Of a stretch of 64,000 bases of DNA, positions 25,137 through 36,519 are shown in pieces. Below the pieces are notes generated by a model, which did no database searches, was not told where the DNA came from, and saw nothing but the letters and a program-made list of their open reading frames with translations. The stretch is from Merluccius polli (Eukaryota; Chordata; Actinopteri; Gadiformes; Merlucciidae). The stretch spans positions 310,001-374,000 of the forward strand of contig JAOPHQ010004272.1 in NCBI GenBank assembly GCA_030340625.1, in the 5' to 3' direction. A program made the position numbers and the translations under genes. Every line of letters begins with the position of its first letter. The first letter of the stretch is position 1.

Positions 25137-25698
25137 TCATTTTATATTTCTGATGTCGTCATCCGATGCTAAAAACCTCTCCAAGCCAAACGACTGCTTC
25201 AGTGTAACCTCAGCCACCCTCTTTTGCAGCTCCTCTATCACCCGCTGCTGGGCCTCTATTTTCTCACATGCTATATCCAAAGCTGATGGTTCTGGTTTTG
25301 CATCGTAATCATGGCACTGAAGCAACAGGTCAACATCCATCTCTTCCTCTTCAGTTGATTCATCTGGTCGTTGTGTTCTCTCCCAGACACTTGGTCTGCC
25401 TGCCGGTAGAGAGTAGTCGTTCCAGGCGAACAACACGGGTACAGCCCCCTCTTTCACCACTTTGAATGACATCCCTGGAGACGAAATGTCTACTACAGAC
25501 TGTGGTGGTCCTCTTTATTACTAAATTATCACGTCTCACATTACGTATCCATATTTTTCTTAAAGTTTCTTCCTTTGGGAAGTGGTGGAAACTCACGGTG
25601 GAGTTGAACTTCCCTGACATCGCGCATTGAGGTACGCAGCAGAAATCACTGTTGGGATTATCCCGCTTCTGGTACTTTACTTGCATTGACATTGACAT
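25137..25698 (-). pseudogene. THAP-domain protein relic (P-element-like transposon)
   Basis: From ATG 25698 the protein shows a THAP zinc finger. CCVPQC is followed by FHHFPKEETLRKIWI and CSRHF, giving the C-x2-4-C ... C-x2-H ligand set, within residues 20-75. The frame is then lost. The continuation lies in the ORF 25472-25137: VVKEGAVPVLFAWNDYSLP, an acidic linker and a coiled coil (IEAQQRVIEELQKRVAEVTL), ending LERFLASDDDI before a stop. THAP plus coiled coil plus the 'LERF..SDxDI' phrase is the N-terminal plan of THAP9/P-element-like transposases. The catalytic part is absent, and a minisatellite follows at 25130. It probably belongs to one of the elements nested in N. Confidence 0.75.
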
Positions 25699-25872
25699 TT
25701 TCTTCTTTACACTAACATTCAGATGTTAAAATAAAATAAAACGCCAACAGTAAAAAGGGTTAACTAGGCCAAGTCAATAGATGTCGCCGTCACTTCCTAC
25801 CGGCTTTTTTGACAGCCGGAAGTCAGGAGACCTGTTTTCCGGTTTGGTCACGTGACGCTCGGCATAAAGCCC

Positions 25873-26300
25873 ATAGAGCGTAACAGTGACCGCCCCCTTT
25901 TTAACAGCTCCGGTGCCGGAAGTAAATTTCCCATGCATTTATCTCGTCCACTTTTCGTAGAATCCTTATAAAAAGAGTATTAAGCCTTTAACCAAGCCAA
26001 TCGTTCGTTATGGTAGTCATGACCATATTATGTTTGATTCGGGATGAGTAGTTTCTCACTCGGTCAACAAAATAATGTACACAGTCTTGTACCTTTGCCT
26101 TTTCTTCCGTTTTCCAAATTCTTTTTATGCCCGAATCAAACATAATATGGTCACGACTACCATAACGAACGATTGGCTTGGTTAAAGGCTTAATACTCTT
26201 TTTATAAGGATTCTACGAAAAGTGGACGAGATAAATGCATGGGAAATTTACTTCCGGCACCAGAGCTGTTAAAAAAGGGGCGGTCACTGTTACGCTCTAT
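25873..26300. repeat. Large palindrome, 171-bp arms, 86-bp loop
   Basis: Arms 25873-26043 and 26130-26300 are equal in length and about 98% complementary; I counted three mismatches. They lie inside element N. Confidence 0.9.
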
Positions 26301-26411
26301 TGCGCTATCCAACTGCGTAACCATGGAGACCCCTCGAGCCCTCGTAGTTCCACGATGGAGAACTACGAGGGCTCGAGGGGTCTCCATGGTTACGCAGTTG
26401 GATAGCGCAAT
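26299..26411. repeat. Perfect hairpin, 52-bp arms, 9-bp loop
   Basis: Arms 26299-26350 and 26360-26411 are exactly complementary around the loop cacgatgga. It directly abuts the larger palindrome, sharing two bases. The two mirrored ORFs reading SNCVTMETPRALVV on opposite strands arise from it. Confidence 0.95.
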
Positions 26412-27979
26412 ACGCAGTTGTAGAAGTACAACCACCGCTAAGTCTGCCGGTGAGCCAGCGGGTCCATGAGCATGTCCGCATGTCCGTGACATGCCCCGAT
26501 ATGCTCGACCAAATTGTGACTTGAGCTAGAGCGATTTGCTCCGGCTAAAAATAAATAATAAAGACAACTGCGTCACCGAATGTTTATCGCCATTTTACTG
26601 AAATAAATGTGCAAGCATGACACATAACACACCAAGACAGCCCGTCCTCGCCGACATTAACGTTACCTCGTGTCGTTTTCGTCCGTTTGGTGTTGCGTGG
26701 TCAGCCCTGTGGCTGGTACATTTAAGCTAACCGACGACCCGATATCACGTTAGCCATTTGAAATTCGGTATTTGAAGACATACCCAACATTGACTAGTGT
26801 GGTGAATGACGACGACCTTTATTCTTATACAGATTCTACTTGAATTAAGAAAAAAACAACGGCAATAGTTTATCTCGAAAAACTTACCACAGTATTTCGA
26901 TGCGAGGAAGATGGCGATGCCAGAGTCCACGTTCTCAGTTTGACCGGGGAAGTTGATGGGCGGGGCTTTTCACAGTATTTTCTTTTAACACTGGAAGGTT
27001 AAATTAACTCTGAGAGTCAATGACACTGACAGATTAAAACCTCTGTTAACTCCGATTATTTTCACCAACACTGGACGTTTTCTGGTGCAATTTTACTCTG
27101 TCCATTGTTGGAAGAACATCATAAGAATTAAAATACTTTGTCACTGCATTTTTTACACTGGCAAATTTACTGTGTAGTGACAACTATACAATCAGTACAA
27201 AACTGTTATATTATACAGGCCTTCCCGTCGTGACTTAACATAGGCTACTGTATATTTCTTCATTGAAGACCATCATTTGGAATTTTAAACGTTTTATTGT
27301 ATCAAAATACAAAAATACAAAATGTTCTGTTAAATTAACATTATTATGTTGTGACTTTACCTAGCGGGACACATAACTATTAATTAATTATTAATTAACT
27401 TCTGGTTGTGGTTATATCTGTTGATACTACCTGAAAGGCCACACATAAACACGTATGCTTGATTAACGTGGGAAAGTTTCACAGTGAATATGTCATAATA
27501 TTTGGACTGCCAACAAATATATATGAATCTGAATCCGAGCAATTTACATCCGTCACTTCTACTGGAAGCAAAAGCTACATGGCCACATGTCTGTCTCCTG
27601 GATTGCAAAGAATCCTGCAGAAATGTTCCTATCCCAAAAACAGGAGTTAAGGTACGTTAATAAACAGATACCTGTTCAAATAGTACTGTGGAATGGAGGT
27701 TGTGACATATGGGACATTAATTTCACGTTGTTTTAGTAATTCATTAATTAATTAATAGTATGAATTCATTTTAAGAAACATGTCTGAGTTAATCTGTACT
27801 ATATGACTTAGGTAAGCGTTTATCATTAAAGACTCCTGATTAGTTACTGATGGAGTAACCATTCATCCATGGCTGAGTCCTCCATGAGTCCTACATTAAC
27901 TCAGGATGAACTCAGCATTAGTTAAGTATCAATTAATGCTGATGAGTGTCTACTTAATGTAAAGTGTTACCGACAGGTC

Positions 27980-30318
27980 TACTCAAACTTATCTATTTCA
28001 ATTTCCTTAGATTATGCTAATCTATATAACATAACAAAACTAGATTTGTTTGTTCTCTTATTGTGGTGAACTTGATAAGGTTTATCCTTATCAAGTTCTT
28101 TTATCCTTACTCTAGTGGTACCTCAGCTAAGGTACCACTAGACCCTGTGGCTTGGCTATGGTACCAGTAGACCCCGTGGCTCAGCTATGGTACCTGTAGA
28201 CCCCGTGGCTAGGCTACGGTACCTCTAGACCCCGTGGCTAGGCTACGGTACCAGTAGACCCCATGGCTCGGCTACAGTACCTCTAGACCCCGTGGCTAGG
28301 CTACAGTACATCTAGACCCTGTGGCTCGGCTGCAGTACATCTAGACCCCGTGGCTCGGCTGCAGTACCTCTAGACCCCGTGGCTCGGCTGCAGTACCTCC
28401 AGACCCCGTGGCTCGGCTGCAGTACCTCTAGACCCCGTGGCTAGGCTACAGTAACTCTAGACCCAGTGGCTCGGCTGCAGTACCTCTAGACCCCGTGGCT
28501 AGGCTACAGTAACTCTAGACCCCGTGGCTAGGCTACAGTAACTCTAGACCCAGTGGCTCGGCTACAGTACCTCTAGACCCTGTGGCTAGGCTACGGTACA
28601 TCTAGACCCCGTGTCTAGGCTACGGTACATCTAGACCCCGCGTCTAGGCTACGGTACATCTAGACCCCGTGTCTCTACGTGCAGTGTACAAGGAATGATC
28701 TGCGCTCCACCTCAGGTCCCACAAAGGGACAGGCCAATATGTCATCGTTATAAGTGTTACTGAAATCACTAAAAAGCCTACTGTAGATGTGGGTGAACAT
28801 ACTTTCACCAATGCCTGTGTGTTTAGTTAGTTAGAAAATATATTGCTGTACCTGGACCTAGGCCTGTACCTAACCCTACAGGCCTAGGTCCATAATTGTG
28901 GGACATATCTGACAACCCTATTACACAATAACTAGTACAAACTAGTAGACTAGTACAAATAAACTATTAAAACTATTAAACTAGAACTAGTACAAAGCGC
29001 CCTTTTCCCGTTTCTAATTTTTCACCAATTACCAGACCTCTTCCCTATGATCCTTTTGGCCCCTCACCCCAGCCCTACGCATTGGCCCTTCACCCAGCTT
29101 CACGCTGACCGTTCTTACTCAGAATTGGAATCAGAATCAGGAAACTTATTGCCATGCAGATGGATGCAAGAAACACCAACAATCAAATAATGTACAACAG
29201 ACACACATAATCGTATCCCACAGCAGCATAAATCATCAATTTACATAGCACATTAAGTGGTTGCTGCCTATATGTACAATCTAATAATAATTTGAATGCT
29301 GATCATTCTTATGATTGTAAAATCTATATAGGATAGAGTAGGATGCAGAAATGCAGCTAGTTATACATAATTATAGCAACTTGTAAAAATACTCTTACCA
29401 GAAAATGGTTCACAGGATAGCCCAACTTTACATGCATGGATGAAAATTACAATGAACATGTACACAATGGAGAAGATATCAGCATTTTTAATCATAAATT
29501 GGAACAATTTGTTTCACACAAACAGGTTGGGTTATGGCTTGATTTTATTTGCACAAATCAATGATTATGTTGCAAATTTCAAGATTCAAGATATTTATTG
29601 TCACTCCGGTTGTCCAAGTACACTCGTGTGAAATTATTTTGCTGAGAGTCTCCATTACAGAAAACAGTATAGTAGAAAGAAATATATAGGGCATATAAAT
29701 ATGAAGGCAGAGTATAAAAAGTATTAAGTGTATAAATATAAAAACAGACTAGTTCACTGACAATCCTATTCGTGGCGCTCAGCTAAAAAGATAGATAATT
29801 TTTAAAAATTAGAGTCACCTTACCAATGGCCCTGTTGAATGAAATGGTATATGTATGTGTGGACTAAAATGGTCAGTGACCATGCATGAACGGAGTCAAT
29901 ACAATGAGTATGGAAAAATTTGTTTTTTTGTGCAAACATGTATGAAAGGGTGAATAGGAAAGCATGAGTATTTACCTGTGGCCTGGGGTGGATCCGATGT
30001 CCTGGTCCGTTTCTTTCGCTGCCGATTGTCCTCACAGCACTGAGCTGAAAACTCCTAACCAATGGCGCAGTTTGAATAAAGCCCTGTTCACAGCTGGCAT
30101 TAACATGGGAAGTACACAGCTACACATCACAAAAAAAACACATCACAACATGTTCCTCACAAATGTTTATTTTTCTCCCCCAATAAATGAATATTCATGT
30201 CATTGATTGTACTATAGCCCATAGGATAACAATAACATAAATATATAATCTTAACTGCAGCATTTTTGATATAGGCTTACTAATTATACAGTACTATTAT
30301 ACATAACTTAAAATTCAT
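27980..30318. other. Intergenic interval between elements N and L
   Basis: No gene is visible. It holds the 29-bp minisatellite (28131-28673). It also holds two stretches resembling common fish dispersed repeats ('aatcagaatcaggaaactta' near 29130, and 'gatatttattgtcactccgg' near 29590). The rest is AT-rich. Confidence 0.5.
28131..28673. repeat. 29-bp minisatellite, about 19 units
   Basis: The units have the form 'tagaccccgtggctaggcta' plus 'cggtacctc', and vary at a few fixed positions (tagg/tcgg, acgg/gcag). Confidence 0.9.
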
Positions 30319-30994
30319 GGGCCAATTGCTCTGTCAGTTAGCATTGCGCTAGCTGTGCTGCGCTTTAAAACCGTACTCCTTAAAACTGAGGTTTTGTTGT
30401 TTAACACGCAGCTGCGCACGAAGTTGAACGTGATTGCTGTGTAATGACCTACACAGGATCAGCTGATTCCTAGTTAAACTCGGGTTAAACTGCTTGGAAA
30501 CCGGAAGTACTCTGATTTCTAGTTATACCCCAGCAGATGCAGTCTTAACTTAATGTTGGATGCATTTTGTGCTATAATTACAAACAAAAACTTAATGGGA
30601 ATGTAAAGTGAACTTTAATATAATAAAACGCAAATAATGTTGAAATATATTATGAAATAGTCTAGGCTACTTTTTGTGGAAATCTGAGTCTGGAATCTGA
30701 ATCTGCCCTCACCTACGTCAATCAATCAATCAATTACTTGTCATTGTTTTCTCTTGGTGTGCATGCAAACGTGATTAATTAATTAATTGAAGACAAATTA
30801 ATATGCGAGTAATTAGGGTAATTCCACGCCTATAAATTCTCGGAGGAGAGGGTAGTTAGGATGAACATGTCTCAGATAATCTGTTCTTTGTCGAGTTTTA
30901 GTTGGGCACTTGTCTATTTAAGTAACTCCTATATTGTAGCCTTTATTGTACTGAAGGCCTATCTGGCGTAATAAGTGTAAATGTATACATTATT

Positions 30995-31027
<33 letters not shown>

Positions 31028-31154
31028 TCATAAAACTAATTCTGTGTGTGTCGGTTATAATGGAGCCTTGTTTCATCCTGCAAACTGGTTTAGTCTCCTC
31101 TAAAACCATGTCCGTTGAGACGGGTCTGTCTGCGGCCTGCAAGAGAGGGGCGTG

Positions 31155-31210
31155 TCGTGTAGTAGGCGTGTCGTGTAGTGACGTCACTACACGACACGCC
31201 TACTACACGA
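31155..31210. repeat. Perfect 56-bp subterminal palindrome of element L
   Basis: Two 28-bp arms meet at gacgtc. Each arm carries the GGCGTGTCGTGTAGTG-type motif. A related array lies at 38118-38226 at the other end. These are candidate transposase binding sites. Confidence 0.9.
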
Positions 31211-31211
31211 T

Positions 31212-31218
31212 TATAAAA
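31212..31218 (+). promoter_or_regulatory. Candidate TATA box of the L cargo gene
   Basis: TATAAAA lies one base inside the 56-bp palindrome and 32 bp before ATG 31244. This suggests that element transcription starts at the inner edge of the subterminal repeat. Confidence 0.45.
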
Positions 31219-32263
31219 CGGAAATCACGTTGAACCACGCGAGATGTTAAATGAGACCCGCCGAAAGCGAGTATACGAAGTATTGAACAATGCAGGTGCC
31301 TCTCAACATTACCCAGACAGTAAGTGTCAATATATTGTATTTAATAAATGTAAAACACTTATACATTTGCCGCATATAGTTGTATTATTATATTATTTTC
31401 CTGTTTGATAAGTGACATGCAGCGTACATATATACGTTTCTATTCTAAACGATCCTAAAAGGTTGAGCCAAGTAGATAAATCTAAGCTAGGAATTATGGC
31501 TGTTGTAACGTAACGTAACGTTAGCCAGCATGATGATGATGATGGCATCATACCGGTAATTTGGATTATTATTACCAGCTCGACGCTGACATGAACACGC
31601 CATGTCAGTATAATGGAGAGTTTGTCCACAAGCTTTTGTGTTGTACCATTTGTTTGGTTGAAGTTGTTGTTCAAATTTGCAGTCAAACACATAGTACCTA
31701 CAGTCACAAAGGTCAACGTTTCTTAATGAATGGACATCACCCTGAACAGATTAACAGGCCATAAAAAGTCACTCTACCAGCATACTAAATATGATGTATA
31801 AAGAAATTAACTAATGCAGTGCAATGGAAGCCATGTGTATGGGTTTCTACTGATGGTCTACTCATGTGCCATCAACAACAGGTTTCTTGTCAGTAACAGA
31901 AATTATTTTGCCATATACTGGACCAGGGGGTCACATGACCCTTATGTTTTTGATGAAACTGAGTTCTGTGCACAAATTTTATTTTATGTTTGCTTTCAGC
32001 TCCATCCAACCATCCTTGCGGATGGCAATAAGCTGCTTCCGGTTCACAGAGAACAAAAACACACGTGTTATTTGTCTCCAAACCGGAGAGTATGCAAAAA
32101 TGTTTACGCACATGCACACCCATGAAAGGGCAGCTGTTCGACATGGAGGTATGTTTTAATTTTGAAATCTAGAGAAGGCCATGCAGGTGTTGTGAAATGT
32201 CAATTTGTTATTTGTTTAAGGCGAGGAGTTTATACCAATGTGTGCATGAATTATGTGCTGGTG

Positions 32264-32469
32264 CAGTGTTTTTCAACTCCGGTCCTCGGGGACCACTGCC
32301 CCATGTTAGATGTTTCCCTCTTCCACCACACCTGATTCAGATGATTAGCTTGTCATCAAGCTCTGCAGTAGCCTGATAATGAGCCACTTATTTGAACCAG
32401 GTGAGTTGGAGCAGGAAAGGTGTAAAACATGCAGGGCAGTGGTCCCCGAGGACCGGAGTTGACAAACTG
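32264..32469. mobile_element. hAT-type MITE in an intron of the L cargo gene
   Basis: The ends are CAGTGTTTTTCAACTCCGGT and its imperfect complement at the right (ACCGGAGTTGACAAACTG). The 8-bp flanks tgctggtg and tattggtg match at 6 of 8. It resembles an abundant fish MITE family. Confidence 0.75.
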
Positions 32470-32819
32470 TATTGGTGAACGTCATAAAAGAATTTCATTT
32501 AAGCACAAATTGATGTAATTTCTGTTTGTTTGCAGGTTATAAAATGTACAAGTGCCTGCAAGGCTGTGCTAAAACGGCACATCACCACTGCTGCTATTGT
32601 GGCCGCACGGTCACAAGGAAGAGTCTTTTCTTGGCCCATGTTCAAACCTGCAGTACTTTAGGTATTCTTGTTTAGATATTTTTCATATTAACATTTACAT
32701 GTAACTATTTCTCAGTTTTCAGTTGAAATATGTTTTTTGTCCTCCATCAATACTGCAGCCTCCTCTGTCTCTGCAGTCTCCCCTCCTTCTGCAGCTGCCA
32801 GTCTCCATCCTCCTCTGCC

Positions 32820-33340
32820 TCTGCCCCTGAAGCCTCAGTGGCCTCTGCCGCCACCCGAGCCCCTGAAACCTCAGTGGCCTCCTCTGCTGCCACCCGAGCC
32901 CCTGTAGCCACAGCGACCTCCTCTGCCTCTGCTGCCACCCGAGCCCCTTTAGCCACAGCGACCTCCTCTGCCTCTGCTGCCACCCGAGCCCCTTTAGCCA
33001 CAGCGACCTCCTCTGCCTCTGCTGCCGCCCGAGCCCCTTTAGCCACAGCGACCTCCTCTGCCTCTGCTGCCGCCCGAGCCCCTTTAGCCACAGCGACCTC
33101 CTCTGCTGCCACCCGAGCCCCTGTAGCCACAGCGACCTCCTCTGCCTCTGCTGCCGCCCGAGCCCCTGAAGCCACAGCAGCCTCCTCTGCCTCTGCCGCC
33201 ACCCGAGCCCCTGAAGCCTCAGTGGCCTCTGCCGCCGCCCGAGCCACTGAAGCCACAGCGACCTCCTCTGCCTCTGCCGCCACCCGAGCCCCTGAAGCCT
33301 CAGCGGCCTCCTCTGTCTCTGCCACCGCCCATGCCCCCGC
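32820..33340 (+). repeat. Coding minisatellite (45-nt units) in the L cargo gene
   Basis: The units encode ATATSSASAATRAPL-like peptides of 13-15 residues, repeated about eleven times. Because the unit is a multiple of three, long ORFs also appear on the opposite strand. Confidence 0.85.
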
Positions 33341-36274
33341 TGCCGCCAGTAGGTCTCCATCCTGCAGTGTCTCTCCATCCATCAAATCCAACCCAAACCC
33401 TTATCCAAAAATACTCCAATCAAAGCCACAGAAAACCACCTGCACGTTTTGCAATTTGATTGTCAATAAAAAAAAACTAAAAGTACATATTCAGAGACGT
33501 CACACATCATCATGTGTTGACGTAACTTCGATTCACCACCTTCCATCCCAATGCGTTGATCAAAAGAACGGGATTTTTGCTGTGCAAAGGACCTTTTCTG
33601 GGCCCATTGCACCAATCCACGTTCAAAGGTGTACATGGGGAGACAAACACAAAATAGCATGTGAGTTGGAGCAATGCAGACGGGCGGGGGAGTTTGCACG
33701 AAGAAGTGGCCTAATGGGATTTCAGTGCATACATCTGAAATCCATCTTTTTGTCCCATGTCTTCAGAATCATATGTAACCCTTAAAGAAGTTCTGACAGA
33801 TATGGTTGACAAAAGATGGATTTCTGAAAACACGAGGCAGATCTGTCTCTCCCAAAAAAAACCCAGCGGAGTCTGAGGGATGCCCTCTCAGTCAAGAGAT
33901 CAGACTAGACAGTGGAACATCCAAACTGTATGTGTCTATAAAGGACACATGCACATCATACTTCTCTCGGTTAGGGAGAGTAGTGGTGTATTTTGACAGA
34001 AAGAGAAATACCTGGCAATGCCCTTGTGCTAAGCAGAAGAACAGATGTCCACATAAGTCCATAGCGAAATGGCATTTTAACCAAACACATCCTGAACTTT
34101 TTCAAAAAGTCAGATCAACAGACTCTGATGTGTTTGATCTTTTTGGAAAACATGGACCTCAAGATGGACACAGCACAGGGCATGACACAGCATCTGTGTA
34201 TCCACCTGAAGGAGATGGTCTGATGGCAATGATTCTTTACTTGCTGAAGAACAAGAAAGTACCATCTGTGTTGCCAAAAGATGTCAGTTCTCCACCAAAC
34301 AGAAACGCTTTGCCAATGCACCTAATCCCCTGTGAAACCTTTTGTGCATTGTGTCCAGGAAAGATACCTCTTTCTGAACCAATCTTGGTATCGCAGAAAG
34401 CCAAGATTGTCATGTTCACGGGTGTAGCAGAAGGTCTGTACTTTAAAGAGATGCATAATATTTGCAAAATGTAGTATAATCACACGTATTACATTTCATG
34501 AGGATGTTTCTTGCATCTAGTGAAATGTGAAACCATTTTGTTATCCTTACACAAAGTATTTTTCTATTTTTATGTCTTATAGATGTGTCCACATATTGCA
34601 AGAGGTGTGGGATATGTGGAACATTCTACCGCTACCAGGAGTGGACTGAGGGGCTGCACAACTTTGACGACCATGTCATACTAACATTGCATCTTTGCCT
34701 TTTCCTGAGACAGTCTGTGCAGGTATTTTTGATTTTATTTTGTTTTCATTTCCATGTTCTTTTTAAATTAACTGATGACTTATGTACTTGTTGTTTACCA
34801 TGTTAAGCTATTTATCCTAAAATGCATAAGGATCCACTGCCGAGTTACTGCAGTCATATTCAAATTTCTTAAATGTAATTGTCTTCCATGATTTTCTTTC
34901 AAATGTTTCCACAGAATCACACTGCAGTTGGAAGGGCTTTGGACATCCTTGAACAGACAAACAACAAGAAGTATCCAAACCATGACTCCATTCTACATGG
35001 TTATGTACATTTTGAGGCACTGACAGCACATGACTACAACTACTCATGTGTAAATTGTGGGGTCCACCCGCCTGTCGTCATAATGGATCTACACAAGAAG
35101 GGAGTTTTTAGTATGCCAGGTAAGTTTTGTTTCTTTTGACATTACCAATACAATAACATAACACTGATTTCAAGGAACATGTCTGTCATCTGTCTTACAG
35201 TGAGTGACATTGAAGATCCTTCACCTGAGTTTGATGGGCATGTCGATGTTGAGGCATTCTGGGACTCCGTTGAGAAAGAAATTGTTTGCAGAGGGTTTTT
35301 AAAAAGTAAGTTGTAGCCCTGAATGGCTGTATGAAGTGAGGATTCTGCAGGACTATTAAAAAGAAGTGCTTATACATTTCTCAGTCTATTGTATCTTGAA
35401 GCAATGCACATGTGTACTTGCATTTGTGCTCTTGTGTTTGCCACATGTTTATAACACAAAATCCATTGTTTGACTGTGAAGGTAATCGGGAGAATACCTG
35501 TAAAGTCTCTCCTTCCTATGATAAATGGGCACTGTGGATTGGGTCTCATACTAGGTCTGGGAGAATACTAAATACAGAGTATGCCAAACTGGCAAGCAAA
35601 AAGTCTGGAGCAGAACACGCTGACGTTGAGATATCAGAGGAACGCCTGTCAAATGAACTAATGAACTTGAAGGTGAATTATAACATTTTGTTTACATGTG
35701 ATATCTATACAAACTGCTAAATTATTTAGATTATTTGAAAACATCTCTTTTGGCCTTTCCTTATAGCTTTTGTGACTGTGTTCATGTAGGTTGATACTTT
35801 AAGGAAACTTGTTCGTGGCTGTGGTATTGACTCAAAGGGATCCAAAATCGACCTCCTCCTGCGTTTGAGAGACGAGATGAAAACCAGGAGCACCTATGAT
35901 AAAGTGTTTCAAAAAGTTTGGGGAGCATCAGGTAAACATTTGCTGTGTACATACTGTTCCATCATCTCTCTGTACTCACTTGGCACATTTTCTGAAAAAC
36001 ATTTAGTGTTTAAGCATACTCTGACACGTCAATTTTTTCAATGTGTAATGAATGAAGTATATTGCAACATCTAATTGAAAACCTTTAATGTTTTGACAGT
36101 GAACTGAAAGCGATAGAAGACAAATTGGTGGGGCACTTATCAGAGGAGGCAACAGTGAACCTTCACAAATTCGCTCAGAGCATGAAGAGAGCTCTCTCCT
36201 CTGAAGCATTTATCAGGCGACTGTAGCATAACAAATAAAAAACAAGTTCAAAGTTCATCACATGTCTGTTTTTT

Positions 36275-36510
36275 TGTAAACTCAAGCAAGTTTCTGTGCA
36301 GAATGCCCTGATACAAATGCATAGAACCATATCTGAGCCATATTATCCACTTAACTCTGCACATATCAGTCAGTTGATGTATTAGCCTTACACTATGACT
36401 CTCTCATGCATACATACAGGGTGTATATATGCTGTAAGCAGTGTGCAGTACATGCACATGGTTGTCTATGACCACTTATAGAGGCCTTATTTAATATAAT
36501 ATATGAAAAT
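36275..36510 (+). repeat. Tandem duplication, copy 1 (copy 2 at 37757-37990)
   Basis: About 235 bp beginning 'aaactcaagcaagtttctgt' recurs with few differences after the TTAA element. The duplication lies in the 3' region of L, and the TTAA element sits at its junction. Confidence 0.85.
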
Positions 36511-36519
36511 GAATATTAA

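Larger units (their letters stand above)
21155..27176. mobile_element. Nested inverted-terminal element inside N
   Basis: The left side reads TACACAGTAACATCGCCAGT. The right side, reverse complemented, reads TACACAGTAAATTTGCCAGT. Both flanks continue into 'agtgttaa/aacactg' rich sequence (21160-21530 and 26980-27170), typical of a fish MITE family. No clear target duplication was found. Confidence 0.45.
20150..27971. mobile_element. Element N: 7.8-kb DNA transposon with ~640-bp inverted arms
   Basis: The left end GGTAACGCTTTACATTAAG and the right end (reverse complement GGTAACACTTTACATTAAG) are flanked by a perfect 8-bp duplication GACAGGTC (20142-20149 and 27972-27979). The arms (20150-20796 and 27343-27971) are near identical, and a 74-codon ORF in each differs at one residue. 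An 8-bp duplication is made by hAT, P-type, Merlin and Zisupton transposases. The GGTAACACTTTA end did not let me choose between them. The interior holds other insertions, and no intact transposase was seen. Confidence 0.8.
31244..36226 (+). pseudogene. Element L cargo gene: zinc-finger, Cys-cluster and SAP-like protein, decayed
   Basis: Proposed exons: 31244-31319 (MLNETRRKRVYEVLNN..., donor gtaagt), about 31999-32150, 32536-32661, about 32746-34433, 34583-34722, 34915-35119, 35201-35305, 35482-35672, 35790-35931 and 36100-36226, with AATAAA at 36234. Exons from 34433 to 35931 join in phase. Visible parts: a C2HC-like finger (CCYCGRTVTRKSLFLAHVQTC type) and a Ser/Ala/Thr repeat tract. Next come a second finger (CTFCNLIVNKKKLKVHIQRRH type) and a SWIM-like CPCAKQKNRCPHKSIAKWHF. 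Then follow a Cys-rich block (YCKRCGICGTFYRYQEW, CVNCGVHPPVVIMDLHKKG) and a SAP-like LRKLVRGCGIDSKGSKIDLL. One-base shifts are needed near 33750 (T run) and 33850 (A run), exon 2 to 4 phases conflict, and 35931 cannot join 36100 in phase, so an exon is missing. From memory it resembles HMGXB3-like/KDZ-associated cysteine-cluster proteins; this is uncertain. Confidence 0.6.

Noticed and set aside
26202..26492. Paired ORFs with the same peptide on opposite strands
   Set aside because: A direct consequence of the 52-bp-arm palindrome, not coding.
28131..28673. Regularly repeated units that might look like a CRISPR array
   Set aside because: The 29-bp units are contiguous with no unique spacers, and the genome is eukaryotic. 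It is a minisatellite.
32719..33391. Two long minus-strand ORFs (219 and 214 codons)
   Set aside because: They are mirror images of the 45-nt coding minisatellite. The composition is pure repeat, with no domain and no splice or promoter context.
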